Source of the DNA: Isoptericola dokdonensis DS-3
GTDB lineage: Bacteria; Actinomycetota; Actinomycetes; Actinomycetales; Cellulomonadaceae
Reading direction: 5' to 3'
Assembly (NCBI RefSeq): GCF_001636295.1
Contig: NZ_CP014209.1
Coordinates: 3,224,001-3,288,000, forward strand
DNA length: 64,000 nucleotides
In this document: in pieces, positions 46,708 to 56,552 of the stretch
Position numbering within the stretch: the stretch's first letter is position 1
How the letters are laid out: each line of letters begins with the position of its first letter
Made by a program: the position numbers and the translations under genes
The notes under the pieces: generated by a model
What the model saw: only the letters and a program-made list of their open reading frames with translations
Databases searched by the model: none
What the model was told of the DNA's origin: nothing

Positions 46708-48380
46708 CGCCGGCCCGCCTCGCGCGCTCCCTCGCAGCCCCCGGACCGGGCTGGACGACGCACGCCGACGCCGTCGTCGTGGGCTCCGGCATCGCCGGTC
46801 TCACGGCCGCGCTCGAGCTCCGCACCCGCGTGCGGCGCGTCCTGCTCGTCACCAAGGCCGAGCTGCGGTCGGGGTCGACCGTGTGGGCGCAGGGCGGGAT
46901 CGCGGCCGTCCTCGACCCCGAGGACACCCCGGCGGCGCACCTGCACGACACGCTCGTCGCCGGTGTCGGGCTGAGCGACCCCGTGGCGGTCGAGGTGCTG
47001 GTCACCGAGGGGCCGGAGCGCGTGCACGAGCTCGTGGCGCGCGGGGCGACGTTCGACCGGGCCGCCGACGGCGGGATCGCGCTCACCCGCGAGGGCGGGC
47101 ACCGGGCGGACCGCATCGCGCACGCCGGCGGCGACGCGACGGGCGCGGAGATCAGCCGTGCGCTCGTCGCGCAGATCGAGGCGGTGCAGGACGACCCCGG
47201 CATCGAGGTCGTCGAGAACGCGCTCGTGCTGGACGTCCTCACGGGTGCCCCGGACGCGGCGGGGGAGCGGCCCGTGGCGGGCGTGACCCTGCACGTGCGC
47301 GGCGAGGGCTCCCGCGACGGGGTGGGCGCGGTGCTCGCGCCGGTCGTCGTGCTGGCGACGGGCGGCGTCGGCCAGGTGTTCCGCTCGTCGACGAACCCGC
47401 CGGGCGCGACCGCCGACGGCATCGCCGCCGCCCTGCGCGCGGGCGCCGTCGTCGGCGACCTGGAGTTCGTGCAGTTCCACCCGACCGTGCTGTGGCTGGG
47501 CGCGGGCGCGCGCGGCCAGCTCCCGCTCATCTCGGAGGCGGTGCGCGGCGAGGGCGCGCTGCTGCTCGACGTCGAGGGGCACCGGTTCATGCCGGGCGTG
47601 CACGAGCTGGCCGAGCTGGCGCCGCGCGACGTCGTCGCGCACGCCATCGTGCGGCAGATGGACGCCACGGCCGCCGACCACGTGCTGCTCGACGCCCGTG
47701 GGCTCGGCCGGGACTTCCTCGCCCGTCGGTTCCCCGGCATCACCGCGCGCCTCGCGCAGGCCGGGATCGACTGGTCGGAGGAGCCCGTTCCCGTGGCGCC
47801 GGCCCAGCACTACCACTCGGGCGGCGTGGTCACCGACCTGCGCGGGCGTACCTCCGTGCCCGGCCTGTACGCCGTCGGCGAGGTCGCCTGCACGGGCGTG
47901 CACGGCGCCAACCGGCTCGCCTCCAACTCGCTGCTGGAGGGCCTGGTGTTCGCCCACCGGGCGGCGCACGACGTCGCGGCCCGGTTCGACGCCGGTGACC
48001 TCGCCGCGGCGCCCGCGCCCGTCGAGCGGCCCGGCGGGTCCGCGCTGGTCGCGGCGGCCGCCCGCTCCCGCGTGCAGCGCATCACGTCCGACGGCGCGGG
48101 GCCGATCCGCTCGGCGGACTCCCTCGCCGCCGCGGACGCGCGGCTCGCGCAGGTGACGACCACCGCCCACGAGGCCGCGGGCGTCGTCGCCGCCCCGCAG
48201 ACCGCCGAGTGGGAGACCACCAACGTCCACCAGGTCGCCCGCGCCCTCGTGCGCGCCGCGTCCGTGCGCACCGAGAGCCGCGGCGGGCACTTCCGCACCG
48301 ACTTCCCGGCGTCGGACCCCGCGTGGGAGCGGCGCGTCACGCTGCGCCTCGACGACGACGGCACGCTGGTCACCGCCTGA
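46704..48380 (+). CDS. nadB: L-aspartate oxidase
   Basis: 558-aa FAD enzyme of the succinate dehydrogenase flavoprotein family that oxidises aspartate to iminoaspartate, the first step of de novo NAD synthesis. FAD-binding [13 protein letters not shown] (about 17-30), the substrate-site [12 protein letters not shown], and [20 protein letters not shown] with the active-site Arg are visible. The GTG overlaps the panD stop. nadA, which uses the product, is not in the window, and nadC is on the opposite strand facing it. Confidence 0.95.
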   Translation: MTPARLARSLAAPGPGWTTHADAVVVGSGIAGLTAALELRTRVRRVLLVTKAELRSGSTVWAQGGIAAVLDPEDTPAAHLHDTLVAGVGLSDPVAVEVLVTEGPERVHELVARGATFDRAADGGIALTREGGHRADRIAHAGGDATGAEISRALVAQIEAVQDDPGIEVVENALVLDVLTGAPDAAGERPVAGVTLHVRGEGSRDGVGAVLAPVVVLATGGVGQVFRSSTNPPGATADGIAAALRAGAVVGDLEFVQFHPTVLWLGAGARGQLPLISEAVRGEGALLLDVEGHRFMPGVHELAELAPRDVVAHAIVRQMDATAADHVLLDARGLGRDFLARRFPGITARLAQAGIDWSEEPVPVAPAQHYHSGGVVTDLRGRTSVPGLYAVGEVACTGVHGANRLASNSLLEGLVFAHRAAHDVAARFDAGDLAAAPAPVERPGGSALVAAAARSRVQRITSDGAGPIRSADSLAAADARLAQVTTTAHEAAGVVAAPQTAEWETTNVHQVARALVRAASVRTESRGGHFRTDFPASDPAWERRVTLRLDDDGTLVTA

Positions 48381-48381
48381 C

Positions 48382-48596
48382 CTGCGTTGACTCGCGCTGA
48401 CTCGCCGAATCCTGCGCTGACTCGCGCCCGCGTGCGCTGACTCGCGCCCGCGTGCGCTGACTCGCGCCCGCGTGCGCTGACTCGCGCCCGTCTGCGCTGA
48501 CTCGCCGAATCCTGCGCTGACTCGCGCCCGCGTGCGCTGACTCGCGAGTCAGCGCACATCCCGCCGAGTCAGCGCACATCCCGCCGAGTCAGCGCA
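48382..48596. repeat. Array of 20-bp TGCGCTGACTCGC repeats meeting inverted copies
   Basis: About eight rightward copies with 20-bp period (core TGCGCTGACTCGC) run from 48382, then turn into inverted copies (GAGTCAGCGCAC) at a perfect 26-bp palindrome centred on 48544/48545. About three inverted copies continue up to the nadC stop. There are no unique spacers. It fills the gap between convergent nadB and nadC and matches the short array at 3957-4007. Confidence 0.9.
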
Positions 48597-49542
48597 GGGC
48601 GGCGGGGTGCAGGTCGAGCGCGAGGTCGAGGATCGGGGCGGAGTGCGTGAGCGCGCCGACGGACAGGTGGTCGACGCCGGTCCCGGCGACCTCGCGGGCC
48701 CGGGCGAGCGTGAGGTTGCCGGTGGCTTCGAGCTCGACGTGCTCCGGCACGCCGTCGCGACCCTGCCGCTCCCGGACCGCGGCGACGGTCGCGGCGAGCA
48801 CCGGCGTCGGCATGTTGTCGAGCAGGAGGAAGTCGGCCCCGGCGTCGAGGGCCTCCATCGCCTGCGCGGTGGTGTCGGCCTCGACCTGCACGAGGACATC
48901 GGGGAAGGTGGCGCGCACGGCCTCGACGGCGGCGCGCAACGACCCGGCGGCGACGACGTGGTTGTCCTTGACCATCGCGACGTCGTAGAGGCCCATCCGC
49001 TTGTTGGTGCCGCCGCCGGCGCGCACGGCGTACTTGTCGAGGGCGCGCAGCCCCGGCGTGGTCTTGCGGGTGTCGAGGACCTGCGCGCCGGTCCCGGCGA
49101 GCTCGCGCGCGAACGCGGCCGTGGCGGTGGCGACCCCGGACGCGCGGGAGGCGAGGTTGAGCATCGTGCGCTCGGCGACGAGCAGCACCTGGGTGGGTCC
49201 GCTCAGCCGGGCGAGCAGCGTGCCCGGTCCGACGGCGTCGCCGTCCTGGGCGTGGAACGTGACGTCGGGCACGGGCAGGCCGAGCCGGGCTGCCGACTGC
49301 GCCAGGGTCTCCGCCACGACGACGAGCCCGGCGACCGTGCCCGCCTCGCGGGCGACGAGGTCGGCGGTGCCGGTGGCCGACGCCGGGATCGTGGCCTGGG
49401 TGGTGACGTCGCGGCCGGGGGCGGTCCCGAGGTCCTCGTCCAGCGCGACGGCCACGGTCCGGGCGATCCAGCCGGCGTCGAGGCCGGGCTCGACGGCGCT
49501 GGGGGAGGCGTGCACGGGCTGGGGTGCGGCGGAGGAGGTCAC
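48589..49542 (-). CDS. nadC: Quinolinate phosphoribosyltransferase
   Basis: 317-aa enzyme that converts quinolinate and PRPP to nicotinate mononucleotide. Visible: RTMLNLASRASGVATAT, DTRKTTPGLRALDKYAV (substrate-binding), the MVKDNHV catalytic block and the EADTTAQAMEAL strand. The GTG at 49542 has TAGCGT six bases upstream (leaderless). It faces nadB tail to tail, while in many actinobacteria nadA-B-C form one operon. It is divergent from lysS. Confidence 0.96.
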   Translation of the reverse strand: MTSSAAPQPVHASPSAVEPGLDAGWIARTVAVALDEDLGTAPGRDVTTQATIPASATGTADLVAREAGTVAGLVVVAETLAQSAARLGLPVPDVTFHAQDGDAVGPGTLLARLSGPTQVLLVAERTMLNLASRASGVATATAAFARELAGTGAQVLDTRKTTPGLRALDKYAVRAGGGTNKRMGLYDVAMVKDNHVVAAGSLRAAVEAVRATFPDVLVQVEADTTAQAMEALDAGADFLLLDNMPTPVLAATVAAVRERQGRDGVPEHVELEATGNLTLARAREVAGTGVDHLSVGALTHSAPILDLALDLHPAALR

Positions 49543-49548
49543 GCGACA

Positions 49549-49554
49549 ACGCTA
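49549..49554 (-). promoter_or_regulatory. -10 element, leaderless promoter of nadC
   Basis: TAGCGT on the minus strand, 6 nt before the GTG at 49542. Confidence 0.6.
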
Positions 49555-49607
49555 CCGGCGCCGCCGGACCGGCCCGCCGTCCGGACCGGCGCGAGCCACG
49601 ACGACCG

Positions 49608-49613
49608 TAGAAT
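49608..49613 (+). promoter_or_regulatory. -10 element, leaderless promoter of lysS
   Basis: TAGAAT, a near-consensus hexamer, then 6 nt and GTG 49620. Confidence 0.65.
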
Positions 49614-49619
49614 CGACGG

Positions 49620-51134
49620 GTGACCACCCCCGAGAACCTTGATGCCGCCGTGTCCGACGACCTGCCCGAGCAGCTGCGCGTCCGCCGCGAGAAGCGTGAC
49701 CGCATCATCGCCGAGGGGGGCGAGGCCTACCCGGTGAGCCTGCCTGTCACGCACACGATCGCGCAGGTCCGCGCCGCGTACGGGCACCTGGAGGCCGGTG
49801 TCGAGACGGACGACGTCGCGGGCGTCGCGGGCCGCGTCGTCTTCCAGCGCAACACGGGCAAGCTCTGCTTCGTCACGCTGCAGGACGGCGAGGGCAACCG
49901 CCTCCAGGCGATGCTGTCGCTGAACGCTGTCGGCGAGGAGGCCCTCGCCGCGTTCAAGGCCGACGTCGACCTCGGCGACCACCTGTTCGTGCACGGGCGC
50001 GTGGGTGCGTCCCGCCGGGGCGAGCTGAGCATCTTCGCGGACTCGTGGCAGCTCGCGGCGAAGGCGCTGCGCCCGCTGCCGGTGCTGCACAAGGAGCTGT
50101 CCGAGGAGGCGCGCGTGCGCCAGCGGTACGTCGACCTCATCGCCCGTCCGGCGGCGCGGGACATGGTGCGTGTGCGCGCCGGCGTCGTGCGCTCCCTGCG
50201 GGACAACTTCCACCGGCGCGACTTCCTCGAGGTCGAGACGCCGATGCTGCAGGCCGTCGCGTCGGGCGCGTCGGCGCGTCCGTTCTCGACGCACATGAAC
50301 GCCTACGACATGGACCTCTTCCTGCGCATCGCCCCGGAGATCTTCCTCAAGAAGGCCGTCGTGGGCGGAGTGGAGAGGGTGTTCGAGATCAACCGGAACT
50401 TCCGCAACGAGGGTGCCGACTCCTCGCACTCGCCGGAGTTCGCGATGGTCGAGGCGTACGAGTCCTACGGGGACTACGACACGATGGCGGAGCTGACGCG
50501 CGATCTCGTGCAGACGGCCGCGACCGACGTCTTCGGTTCGACGCTGGTCACGCTCGTCGACGGCGAGGAGTACGACCTCGGCGGCGAGTGGGCCGATCTC
50601 AAGATGTACGACTCGTTGTCCGAGGCGATCGGCGAGGAGATCACGCCGGACACCTCCGTCGAAGAGCTCTCCCGGCACGCGGAGAAGGCGGAGATCTCCG
50701 TCGACCCGAAGAAGGTCAGCCACGGAAAGCTCGTCGAAGAGCTGTGGGAGCACCACGTGGGCGACCACCTGCACGCCCCGACGTTCGTGCGCGACTTCCC
50801 GGTGGAGACGTCCCCGCTGACGCGCGACCACCGGTCGGTGCCGGGGCAGGTCGAGAAGTGGGACCTGTACGTGCGCGGCTTCGAGCTCGCGACGGCCTAC
50901 TCCGAGCTCGTCGACCCGGTGATCCAGCGGCAGCGCTTCGAGGCGCAGGCGCGGCTCGCCGCCGCGGGCGACGACGAGGCGATGGCGCTCGACGAGGACT
51001 TCCTCACCGCGATGGAGTTCGCCATGCCGCCCGCCGGCGGCATGGGCATGGGCGTCGACCGGCTGCTCATGGCGCTCACCGGCGCGGGCATCCGCGAGAC
51101 CATCCTCTTCCCGCTCGTCAAGCCGACCCACTGA
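49620..51134 (+). CDS. lysS: Lysyl-tRNA synthetase, class II
   Basis: 504-aa enzyme that charges tRNA-Lys. N-terminal OB-fold anticodon-binding domain (about 55-160; [20 protein letters not shown]). Class II motifs: motif 1 near [10 protein letters not shown], motif 2 [14 protein letters not shown], motif 3 [12 protein letters not shown]. Length is standard. GTG start immediately after a leaderless -10. The lysS-(small protein)-lsr2 order is conserved in actinobacteria. Confidence 0.97.
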   Translation: MTTPENLDAAVSDDLPEQLRVRREKRDRIIAEGGEAYPVSLPVTHTIAQVRAAYGHLEAGVETDDVAGVAGRVVFQRNTGKLCFVTLQDGEGNRLQAMLSLNAVGEEALAAFKADVDLGDHLFVHGRVGASRRGELSIFADSWQLAAKALRPLPVLHKELSEEARVRQRYVDLIARPAARDMVRVRAGVVRSLRDNFHRRDFLEVETPMLQAVASGASARPFSTHMNAYDMDLFLRIAPEIFLKKAVVGGVERVFEINRNFRNEGADSSHSPEFAMVEAYESYGDYDTMAELTRDLVQTAATDVFGSTLVTLVDGEEYDLGGEWADLKMYDSLSEAIGEEITPDTSVEELSRHAEKAEISVDPKKVSHGKLVEELWEHHVGDHLHAPTFVRDFPVETSPLTRDHRSVPGQVEKWDLYVRGFELATAYSELVDPVIQRQRFEAQARLAAAGDDEAMALDEDFLTAMEFAMPPAGGMGMGVDRLLMALTGAGIRETILFPLVKPTH

Positions 51135-51145
51135 GGGGAATTGTC

Positions 51146-51331
51146 GTGGACACGTTCTGGGCCGTGATCGCCGGACTCATCCCTTCGATCGGCGTCGGAC
51201 TTCTCTTCTGGCTCGCGATGCGCAAGATCATTCGCGCCGACCGGAACGAGAGGGCGGCGCTGGAGCGCGAGATGCACGCGGCACCCGTCGCTGTCGAAGG
51301 AAATGCGGACGCGAATTCTTCGGCACGGTGA
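51146..51331 (+). CDS. Small single-span membrane protein between lysS and lsr2
   Basis: 61 aa. One transmembrane helix (about 5-26; FWAVIAGLIPSIGVGLLFWL) followed by a charged cytoplasmic-type segment (RADRNERAALEREM). The GTG 51146 has GAGGGGAA five to six nt upstream. Starts 11 bp after lysS, so it is probably co-transcribed. Similar small proteins are common at this place in actinobacteria. Function unknown. Confidence 0.72.
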   Translation: MDTFWAVIAGLIPSIGVGLLFWLAMRKIIRADRNERAALEREMHAAPVAVEGNADANSSAR

Positions 51332-51332
51332 G

Positions 51333-51362
51333 TTGACTTTCGTTTCTCGCGGGGTGCATGCT
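51333..51362 (+). promoter_or_regulatory. Promoter of lsr2
   Basis: TTGACT (51333-51338), an 18-bp spacer and CATGCT (51357-51362). The region to the start codon is clearly richer in A+T than its surroundings, as expected for a target of Lsr2 itself; autoregulation is inference. Confidence 0.5.
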
Positions 51363-51404
51363 GCTTTCTGACAATGGATTGAATGGCGGAGAGGCGGCAA
51401 GCGC

Positions 51405-51737
51405 GTGGTACAGAAGACGAAGGTCGTGCTGATCGACGACATCGACGGCACCGAGGGCGACGAGACGGTCACGTTCGCGCTGGACGGCGTGACCTACGAG
51501 ATCGACCTCACCTCGAAGCACGCGGCCGAGCTCCGGGAGTCGTTCGCGACGTGGATCGGCCACGCCCGCAAGGCGGGTCCCCGTGCCTCGGCACGCCCGT
51601 CGGCGGCCCGTCGGGGCCGGACCGACCGGGAGCAGCTGCAGAAGATCCGCGAGTGGGCCCGCGAGAACGGGCACACGGTCAACGAGCGTGGTCGCATCCC
51701 CAGCAAGATCCTCGACGCGTACGAGGCGGCGCACTGA
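51405..51737 (+). CDS. lsr2: Lsr2 nucleoid-associated protein
   Basis: 110-aa H-NS-like xenogeneic silencer that bridges DNA and silences AT-rich regions. The N-terminal oligomerisation domain starts [21 protein letters not shown]. The C-terminal DNA-binding domain carries the AT-hook-like RGR motif ([18 protein letters not shown]). GTG start. The leader is AT-rich and a hairpin follows the gene. Confidence 0.97.
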   Translation: MVQKTKVVLIDDIDGTEGDETVTFALDGVTYEIDLTSKHAAELRESFATWIGHARKAGPRASARPSAARRGRTDREQLQKIREWARENGHTVNERGRIPSKILDAYEAAH

Positions 51738-51753
51738 CCTCCTGAACGAGCCT

Positions 51754-51785
51754 GCGCCCCGGTCGGACCATCCCCGGCCGGGGCG
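51754..51785 (+). terminator. Hairpin terminator after lsr2
   Basis: Perfect 9-bp arms GCGCCCCGG / CCGGGGCGC (51754-51762, 51777-51785) begin 16 bp after the lsr2 stop. Confidence 0.75.
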
Positions 51786-51824
51786 CGGTGCTGCCCGGCG
51801 GCGTCACGGGCGGCGCCGGACGCC

Positions 51825-51830
51825 TACCCT
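51825..51830 (+). promoter_or_regulatory. -10 element, leaderless promoter of the lactonase-mshA operon
   Basis: TACCCT followed by 6 nt and ATG 51837. Confidence 0.55.
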
Positions 51831-51836
51831 GGTCGC

Positions 51837-52898
51837 ATGACGCTCTCGACCCCGATGGCCCTGTGGATCGGCACCTACCCGGCCACGGGGGAGGCCGCGG
51901 GCAGCGGCGAAGGGCTGTGGCACGTCGACGTCGACGTCACGTCCGGCGAGCTGCACGCCCCGGTGCTCGCCGCGGCGCTCGCCGCCCCCTCGTTCCTCGC
52001 GCTGCACCCCGTCGCGCCCGTGCTGCTCGCGGTCTCCGAGACCGCTCCTGGTTCCCTGACGGCGCTGCGGGTCGGCCCCGGCGCCGCCCTCGAGCAGGTC
52101 GCGGTGTTCGGCTCGGGCGGCGACCACCCGTGCCACGTCGCCGCGTCCGGCACGTCCGTGTGGGTCACGAACTACGGCGACGGCGTGGCCGCGGCCTGGG
52201 CGACCGGCCCCGACGGCCTGCCGCTGGCGACCCACCACTCCCTGCACTCCGGCGACGGCACCGGCCCCGTCGCCGACCGCCAGGAAGGCCCGCACGCGCA
52301 CCAGGCGACGGTCGTCGGGGACCACGTCCTGGTGACGGACCTCGGCGCCGACGTCGTGCGGCGCTACCCGGTGGACCCGACGCCGGACGACGCCGGTGAG
52401 GTCGCGGCGCGGCTGCCGGCGGGCACCGGCCCCCGGCACCTCGTGGTGCTGCCCGACGGCTGGCTCGTCGTGGCGGGCGAGCTCGACGCCCGCCTGCACC
52501 TCCTGCGCCCCGCCGGCGACGGGTGGGAGCACGCGGGCAGCACGCCCGTCTCCCCGCTCGGCGTCCCGGGGGAGGCGTTCCCCGGTCACGTGACCCTCAG
52601 CGAGGACGGCGGCCGCCTGCACGTCGGCCTGCGCGGCCCGGACGTCCTGGCGGTGCACGACGTCACCGGCGGCCCCGACGTCCGGCTCGTGCACCGGGCC
52701 GACGTCCACCTCGGTGCCGGGTCGTGGCCCCGGCACCACGAGGTCGTGGCCCGCCTGGGTGACGACGAGCTCGTCGTGGTGGCCCTGCAGAACAGCCAGG
52801 AGCTCGTCACCGTCCGGGTCGGGTCCGGCGGCGGGTCCGAGGTCCTGGCGCGCACGTCGTGGCCGACCCCACCCGCCTGCGTGCTGGTGGCCCGGTGA
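51837..52898 (+). CDS. Lactonase-family beta-propeller protein (6-phosphogluconolactonase-like)
   Basis: 353 aa with the repeated blade pattern of the YbhE/Pgl-type seven-bladed propeller lactonases: [23 protein letters not shown] at the start, then [44 protein letters not shown] and [17 protein letters not shown] blades. Either a 6-phosphogluconolactonase or a related lactonase. No signal peptide. Its stop overlaps the mshA start (GTGA), so they form an operon; a link to mycothiol is not evident. Confidence 0.85.
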   Translation: MTLSTPMALWIGTYPATGEAAGSGEGLWHVDVDVTSGELHAPVLAAALAAPSFLALHPVAPVLLAVSETAPGSLTALRVGPGAALEQVAVFGSGGDHPCHVAASGTSVWVTNYGDGVAAAWATGPDGLPLATHHSLHSGDGTGPVADRQEGPHAHQATVVGDHVLVTDLGADVVRRYPVDPTPDDAGEVAARLPAGTGPRHLVVLPDGWLVVAGELDARLHLLRPAGDGWEHAGSTPVSPLGVPGEAFPGHVTLSEDGGRLHVGLRGPDVLAVHDVTGGPDVRLVHRADVHLGAGSWPRHHEVVARLGDDELVVVALQNSQELVTVRVGSGGGSEVLARTSWPTPPACVLVAR

Positions 52899-54229
52899 CG
52901 ACCGCCGGCGGCCCCCGGGTCGCGATGCTGTCCGTGCACACGTCGCCGCTGGACCAGCCCGGCACGGGGGACGCCGGCGGCATGAACGTGTACGTCCTCG
53001 AGCTGTCCCGGGCGCTGGCCCGGCGCGGCGCCGAGGTGGAGATCTACACGCGCGCGACGTCGTCGGCGCAGCCGAAGGTGGTCGACGCCGAGCCCGGCGT
53101 GCGGGTCGTGCACGTGGCCGCCGGGCCGTTCGAGGGCCTCGACAAGCACGACCTGCCGGGCCAGCTCTGCGCGTTCACCGCCGGGGTGCTGCGCGCGGAG
53201 GCGCACCGGCCCGCCGGCTGGTACGACGTCGTGCACTCCCACTACTGGCTGTCCGGCGAGGTCGGCTGGCTCGCCGCCGACCGCTGGGACGTCCCGCTCG
53301 TCCACACCATGCACACGATCGCGCAGGTGAAGAACGCCGCCCTCGCGCCCGGGGACACGCCCGAGCCGCGCGGGCGCGTCATCGGCGAGGAGCAGGTCGT
53401 CGCCGAGGCCGACGCCCTGGTCGCCTCCACGCGGGAGGAGGCCGACGACCTGGTCCGGTACTGCGGCGCCGACCCCGACACGGTGCACGTCGTCGCGCCC
53501 GGCGTCGACCTCGACGTCTTCTCGCCGGGCGACACCTCGCCGCAGGGCCGTCGGGAGCTCCGTGAGCGGCTCGGCCTGCCCGCCGGCCCGATCGTGCTGT
53601 TCGCCGGCCGGGTGCAGCCCCTCAAGGGTCCCGACGTGCTCGTCCGGGCGCTCGGCGTGCTCGCCGACCACGCCGGCGAGCGCTCCACCGACGGCACCGA
53701 CGGCACCGACGTCGGTGCGTGGCGCGACGGCGGGGGAGCGGCCGTGCCGACGCTCGTCGTGCTCGGCGGGGCCAGCGGGCGCCCGACGGCCGTCCGCGAG
53801 CTCGAGGCCCTCGCCCACCAGACCGGCGTCACCGACCACCTGCTGGTGCGCCCGCCCGTGCCGCGGCACGAGCTCGCCGACTGGTACCGAGCCGCCGACG
53901 TCGTCGCCGTCCCCTCCCACAACGAGTCGTTCGGGCTGGTCGCCGCCGAGGCGCAGGCCTGCGGCACGCCGGTCGTGGCCGCCGCCGTCGGCGGCCTGCG
54001 CACCGTCGTCGTCGACGACGTCTCCGGCGTCCTCGTGGCCGACCACAGCCCGTGGACCTGGGCTCGCGTCCTCGGCGACCTGCTCGCCGACGACGAGCGC
54101 CGCGCCCGCCTCGCGGCCGGCGCCCGCCGGGCGAGCGAGCGGTTCTCCTGGGACCGCGCCGCCGCCGCCATGCTCGACGTCTACGCGCAGGCCGCCAAGA
54201 CCCGCCGCGCCGACGCCCGCCGCTCCTAG
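52895..54229 (+). CDS. mshA: D-inositol-3-phosphate glycosyltransferase (mycothiol synthesis)
   Basis: 444-aa GT4 (GT-B fold) enzyme that makes the first intermediate of mycothiol from UDP-GlcNAc and inositol-3-phosphate. The N-terminal [18 protein letters not shown] is the MshA signature. Donor-site features follow: [35 protein letters not shown] small disordered Gly/Asp insertion (about 260-285) is extra. Mycothiol is the major thiol of actinobacteria. GTG start coupled to the lactonase gene. Confidence 0.95.
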   Translation: MTTAGGPRVAMLSVHTSPLDQPGTGDAGGMNVYVLELSRALARRGAEVEIYTRATSSAQPKVVDAEPGVRVVHVAAGPFEGLDKHDLPGQLCAFTAGVLRAEAHRPAGWYDVVHSHYWLSGEVGWLAADRWDVPLVHTMHTIAQVKNAALAPGDTPEPRGRVIGEEQVVAEADALVASTREEADDLVRYCGADPDTVHVVAPGVDLDVFSPGDTSPQGRRELRERLGLPAGPIVLFAGRVQPLKGPDVLVRALGVLADHAGERSTDGTDGTDVGAWRDGGGAAVPTLVVLGGASGRPTAVRELEALAHQTGVTDHLLVRPPVPRHELADWYRAADVVAVPSHNESFGLVAAEAQACGTPVVAAAVGGLRTVVVDDVSGVLVADHSPWTWARVLGDLLADDERRARLAAGARRASERFSWDRAAAAMLDVYAQAAKTRRADARRS

Positions 54230-54276
54230 GAGCACCGCCGGGAATGCGCAGGCCACCCGGCGTCGTTGGCCCGGGC

Positions 54277-54717
54277 ATGCCGATCACCGGAGAGTACGTC
54301 CCCAGCCCCACGTCGCACGCCGCCACGCAGGTCGCCGAGTACGAGGCCTCGGGTGGCACCGAGAACAACACGATGCGCGGCAAGCCCGTCGTCATCCTCA
54401 CCACGCTCGGCGCGAAGAGCGGCAAGGTGCGCAAGACGCCGCTCATGCGGGTCGAGCACGACGGCGTGTACGCCGTCGTCGCGTCGCTCGGTGGTGCGCC
54501 GCAGCACCCCGTCTGGTACTACAACGTCGTCGCGCACCCGCAGGTCGAGCTGCAGGACGGCGGCGAGAAGCACGAGTACACCGCCCGTGAGGTCACCGGC
54601 GACGAGAAGGCCCTGTGGTGGGAGCGGTCCGTCGCCGCCTGGCCGGACTACGCCGAGTACCAGAAGAAGACCGACCGGGAGATCCCGGTGTTCGTGCTGG
54701 AGCGCACCGGCGCCTGA
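54277..54717 (+). CDS. Deazaflavin (F420)-dependent nitroreductase-family protein
   Basis: 146 aa of the DDN-like split beta-barrel family (F420H2-dependent reductases). Conserved core: [31 protein letters not shown] and [12 protein letters not shown], shown here as short parts [14 protein letters not shown] and HPVWYYN. C-terminal tail has the [16 protein letters not shown] pattern. Reduces a quinone or other hydrophobic substrate with F420H2, which this organism can make (fbiA/fbiD at 16.6-18.3 kb). Follows mshA by 47 bp, not clearly co-transcribed. Confidence 0.88.
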   Translation: MPITGEYVPSPTSHAATQVAEYEASGGTENNTMRGKPVVILTTLGAKSGKVRKTPLMRVEHDGVYAVVASLGGAPQHPVWYYNVVAHPQVELQDGGEKHEYTAREVTGDEKALWWERSVAAWPDYAEYQKKTDREIPVFVLERTGA

Positions 54718-54829
54718 CCTCGGGAACCGCCGCACGTCCCGGACGGTGGCGTCCGTCGGCCCGACAGGGCGTCGCGGACGTCACCGTCCCGTCATCCGAC
54801 CGTGGGTGCGCGGTGCGCGCGGGGCAGGG

Positions 54830-54835
54830 CAGGAT
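54830..54835 (+). promoter_or_regulatory. -10 element, leaderless promoter of gpmA
   Basis: CAGGAT, GGACCC, then ATG 54842. Confidence 0.5.
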
Positions 54836-54841
54836 GGACCC

Positions 54842-55582
54842 ATGACGTACACCCTCGTGCTGCTCCGCCACGGCGAGAGCGAGTGGAACGCGAAGAACCT
54901 CTTCACCGGCTGGGTCGACGTGCCGCTGTCCGAGAAGGGCACCGCCGAGGCCAAGCGCGGCGGCGTGCTCCTCCAGGAGGCCGGCGTCACCCCTGACGTG
55001 CTGCACACCTCGCTGCTGCGCCGCGCCATCATGACGGCGAACCTCGCCCTCGACGCCGCGGACCGCCACTGGATCCCGGTCAAGCGGTCGTGGCGCCTCA
55101 ACGAGCGCCACTACGGCGACCTCCAGGGCAAGGACAAGAAGCAGGTCCGCGACCAGTACGGCGACGAGCAGTTCATGCTCTGGCGCCGCTCCTACGACGT
55201 GCCGCCGCCGGACATCGAGCTCGGTTCGGAGTTCTCCCAGGATGCCGACCCGCGCTACGCCGGTGAGCCGATCCCGCGCGCCGAGGCCCTCAAGCAGGTC
55301 CTCGACCGGGCGCTGCCCTACTGGGACGGCGAGATCGTCCCCGACCTCCAGGCCGGCAAGACGGTCATGGTGGCCGCGCACGGCAACTCGCTGCGCGCCA
55401 TCGTCAAGCACCTCGACGGCGTCGACGACGCGACGATCGCCGGGCTGAACATCCCCACCGGCATCCCCCTCGTCTACGAGCTCGACGAGGAGACGCTGCA
55501 GCCGACCAACCCGGGCGGCACCTACCTCGACCCCGAGGCGGCGAAGGAAGCCATCGCGGCGGTCGCCAACCAGGGCAAGTAG
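54842..55582 (+). CDS. gpmA: 2,3-bisphosphoglycerate-dependent phosphoglycerate mutase
   Basis: 246-aa glycolytic mutase interconverting 3- and 2-phosphoglycerate. The phospho-His motif [10 protein letters not shown] (His10), the Arg pair SLLRRAI, the [13 protein letters not shown] block and the second His in [15 protein letters not shown] are all present. Length normal. The nearby senX3-regX3 order mirrors gpm1-senX3-regX3 in M. tuberculosis, though phoU intervenes here. Confidence 0.97.
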   Translation: MTYTLVLLRHGESEWNAKNLFTGWVDVPLSEKGTAEAKRGGVLLQEAGVTPDVLHTSLLRRAIMTANLALDAADRHWIPVKRSWRLNERHYGDLQGKDKKQVRDQYGDEQFMLWRRSYDVPPPDIELGSEFSQDADPRYAGEPIPRAEALKQVLDRALPYWDGEIVPDLQAGKTVMVAAHGNSLRAIVKHLDGVDDATIAGLNIPTGIPLVYELDEETLQPTNPGGTYLDPEAAKEAIAAVANQGK

Positions 55583-55594
55583 TCCTCTCGGGGA

Positions 55595-55667
55595 CGTCGG
55601 GCAGCCGGAAGGCCCGGCCCCAGGTCGCGGATGACGACCAGGGGCCGGGCCTTCCTGCTGCCCGACG
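55595..55667 (+). terminator. Very long hairpin after gpmA
   Basis: 27-nt arms (55595-55621 and 55641-55667) with a single mismatch and a 19-nt loop. Starts 13 bp after gpmA, which converges on phoU. Confidence 0.8.
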
Positions 55668-55679
55668 GCGTTGCGCGGG

Positions 55680-55784
55680 CGCGTTCCTCACGGATCAGCC
55701 TGCGATGCGTGAGGTTCCGCAGGGACGACGACGACCGACGCCGCGGTTCCTCACGGATGAGCGTGCGATGCGTGAGGAACCGCG
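55680..55784. repeat. Two tandem palindromic GCGGTTCCTCAC repeats
   Basis: Two copies (55680-55720 and 55742-55784) of a hairpin: GGTTCCTCACG...CGTGAGGAACC. The second has a perfect 14-bp stem (55742-55755, 55771-55784); the first is imperfect. They lie between convergent gpmA and phoU and look like a mobile intergenic repeat family. The loops are nearly identical (ATGAGCGTGCGATG versus ATCAGCCTGCGATG). Confidence 0.8.
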
Positions 55785-55814
55785 ACGCCGGTCGCGGGTG
55801 GTGCGTGGCGGGTG

Positions 55815-56498
55815 TCAGACCTCCGCGGGGGACGACGCCGGGGACGCGGTGGCCGCCGTGTCGAACTCGCCGGTCACGAGGTACGTGATGCGGCGTGCGA
55901 CGGAGACGCCGTGGTCGCCGAACCGCTCGTAGTAGCGGCCCAGCAGGGTGACGTCGACCGTCTCCTGCGCGGTGCCCGTCCATGCCGGGTCGAGCGTGGC
56001 ACCGAAGGTGTCCTGGTGCAGCATGTCGATCGCGTCGTCGCCCACCTCGATCTCCTCGGCGAGGGTGACGTCACGGGTCGACAGGAGCTCGGTGGTCCGG
56101 CGCGCGACCAGGCCGGCGGCCTCGTTCATCGCGACGAACGTGCCGCGGGCCGACGGCGGCACGGCCAGCGCCGGGTAGCGTCCGCGCGCGACCTCGGCGA
56201 CGTGCCGGGCGAGGTCGCCCATCCGCTCCAGGGTCGCGCTGATGCGCAGCGCCGTGATGACGACGCGAAGGTCGGTCGCGACCGGCGCCTGCTGGGCCAG
56301 CAGGTGCACGCAGCGCTCGTCCAGCTCGCGCTCGAGCTGGTCGATGGTGCGGTCGGAGGCGATGACGTCCTGCGCGAGCTCGTGCTCGCCGTCGAGCAGC
56401 GCCGTCCCGGCCCGCGTGATCGCGGACTCGACGAGTCGGCTCATCTCGATCAGGCCGTCACCGATCTGCTTCAGCTCGGCGTCGAAGATCTCTCGCAT
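55815..56498 (-). CDS. phoU: Phosphate-specific transport regulator PhoU
   Basis: 227-aa all-helical protein of two PhoU repeats that links the Pst transporter to the SenX3 kinase and restrains the Pho response when phosphate is ample. Typical metal/acidic motifs: VVITALRISATLERMGDLARHV in repeat 1 and LLGRYYERFGDHGVSVARRI in repeat 2. The start has GAGAGGA upstream. Divergent from senX3-regX3; a PHO-box-like repeat and a CATCCT -10 lie in front of it, so it is probably under RegX3 control. Confidence 0.96.
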   Translation of the reverse strand: MREIFDAELKQIGDGLIEMSRLVESAITRAGTALLDGEHELAQDVIASDRTIDQLERELDERCVHLLAQQAPVATDLRVVITALRISATLERMGDLARHVAEVARGRYPALAVPPSARGTFVAMNEAAGLVARRTTELLSTRDVTLAEEIEVGDDAIDMLHQDTFGATLDPAWTGTAQETVDVTLLGRYYERFGDHGVSVARRITYLVTGEFDTAATASPASSPAEV

Positions 56499-56536
56499 GG
56501 GTGTCCTCTCGAAAAAAGGTGCCCGGCCACTCTCCC

Positions 56537-56542
56537 AGGATG
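56537..56542 (-). promoter_or_regulatory. -10 element of phoU
   Basis: CATCCT on the minus strand, 10 nt downstream of the second PHO-box repeat, the usual PhoB/PhoP-type activation spacing. Confidence 0.45.
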
Positions 56543-56552
56543 CCCGGACCGT

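Noticed and set aside
48370..48579. Small minus-strand proteins rich in Ser/Arg/Glu in the nadB-nadC gap
   Set aside because: They are translations of the intergenic repeat array with no start signal.
48382..48596. CRISPR array
   Set aside because: The 20-bp units are directly adjacent or nearly so, no unique spacers of constant length exist, orientation inverts inside the array, and no cas genes are near.
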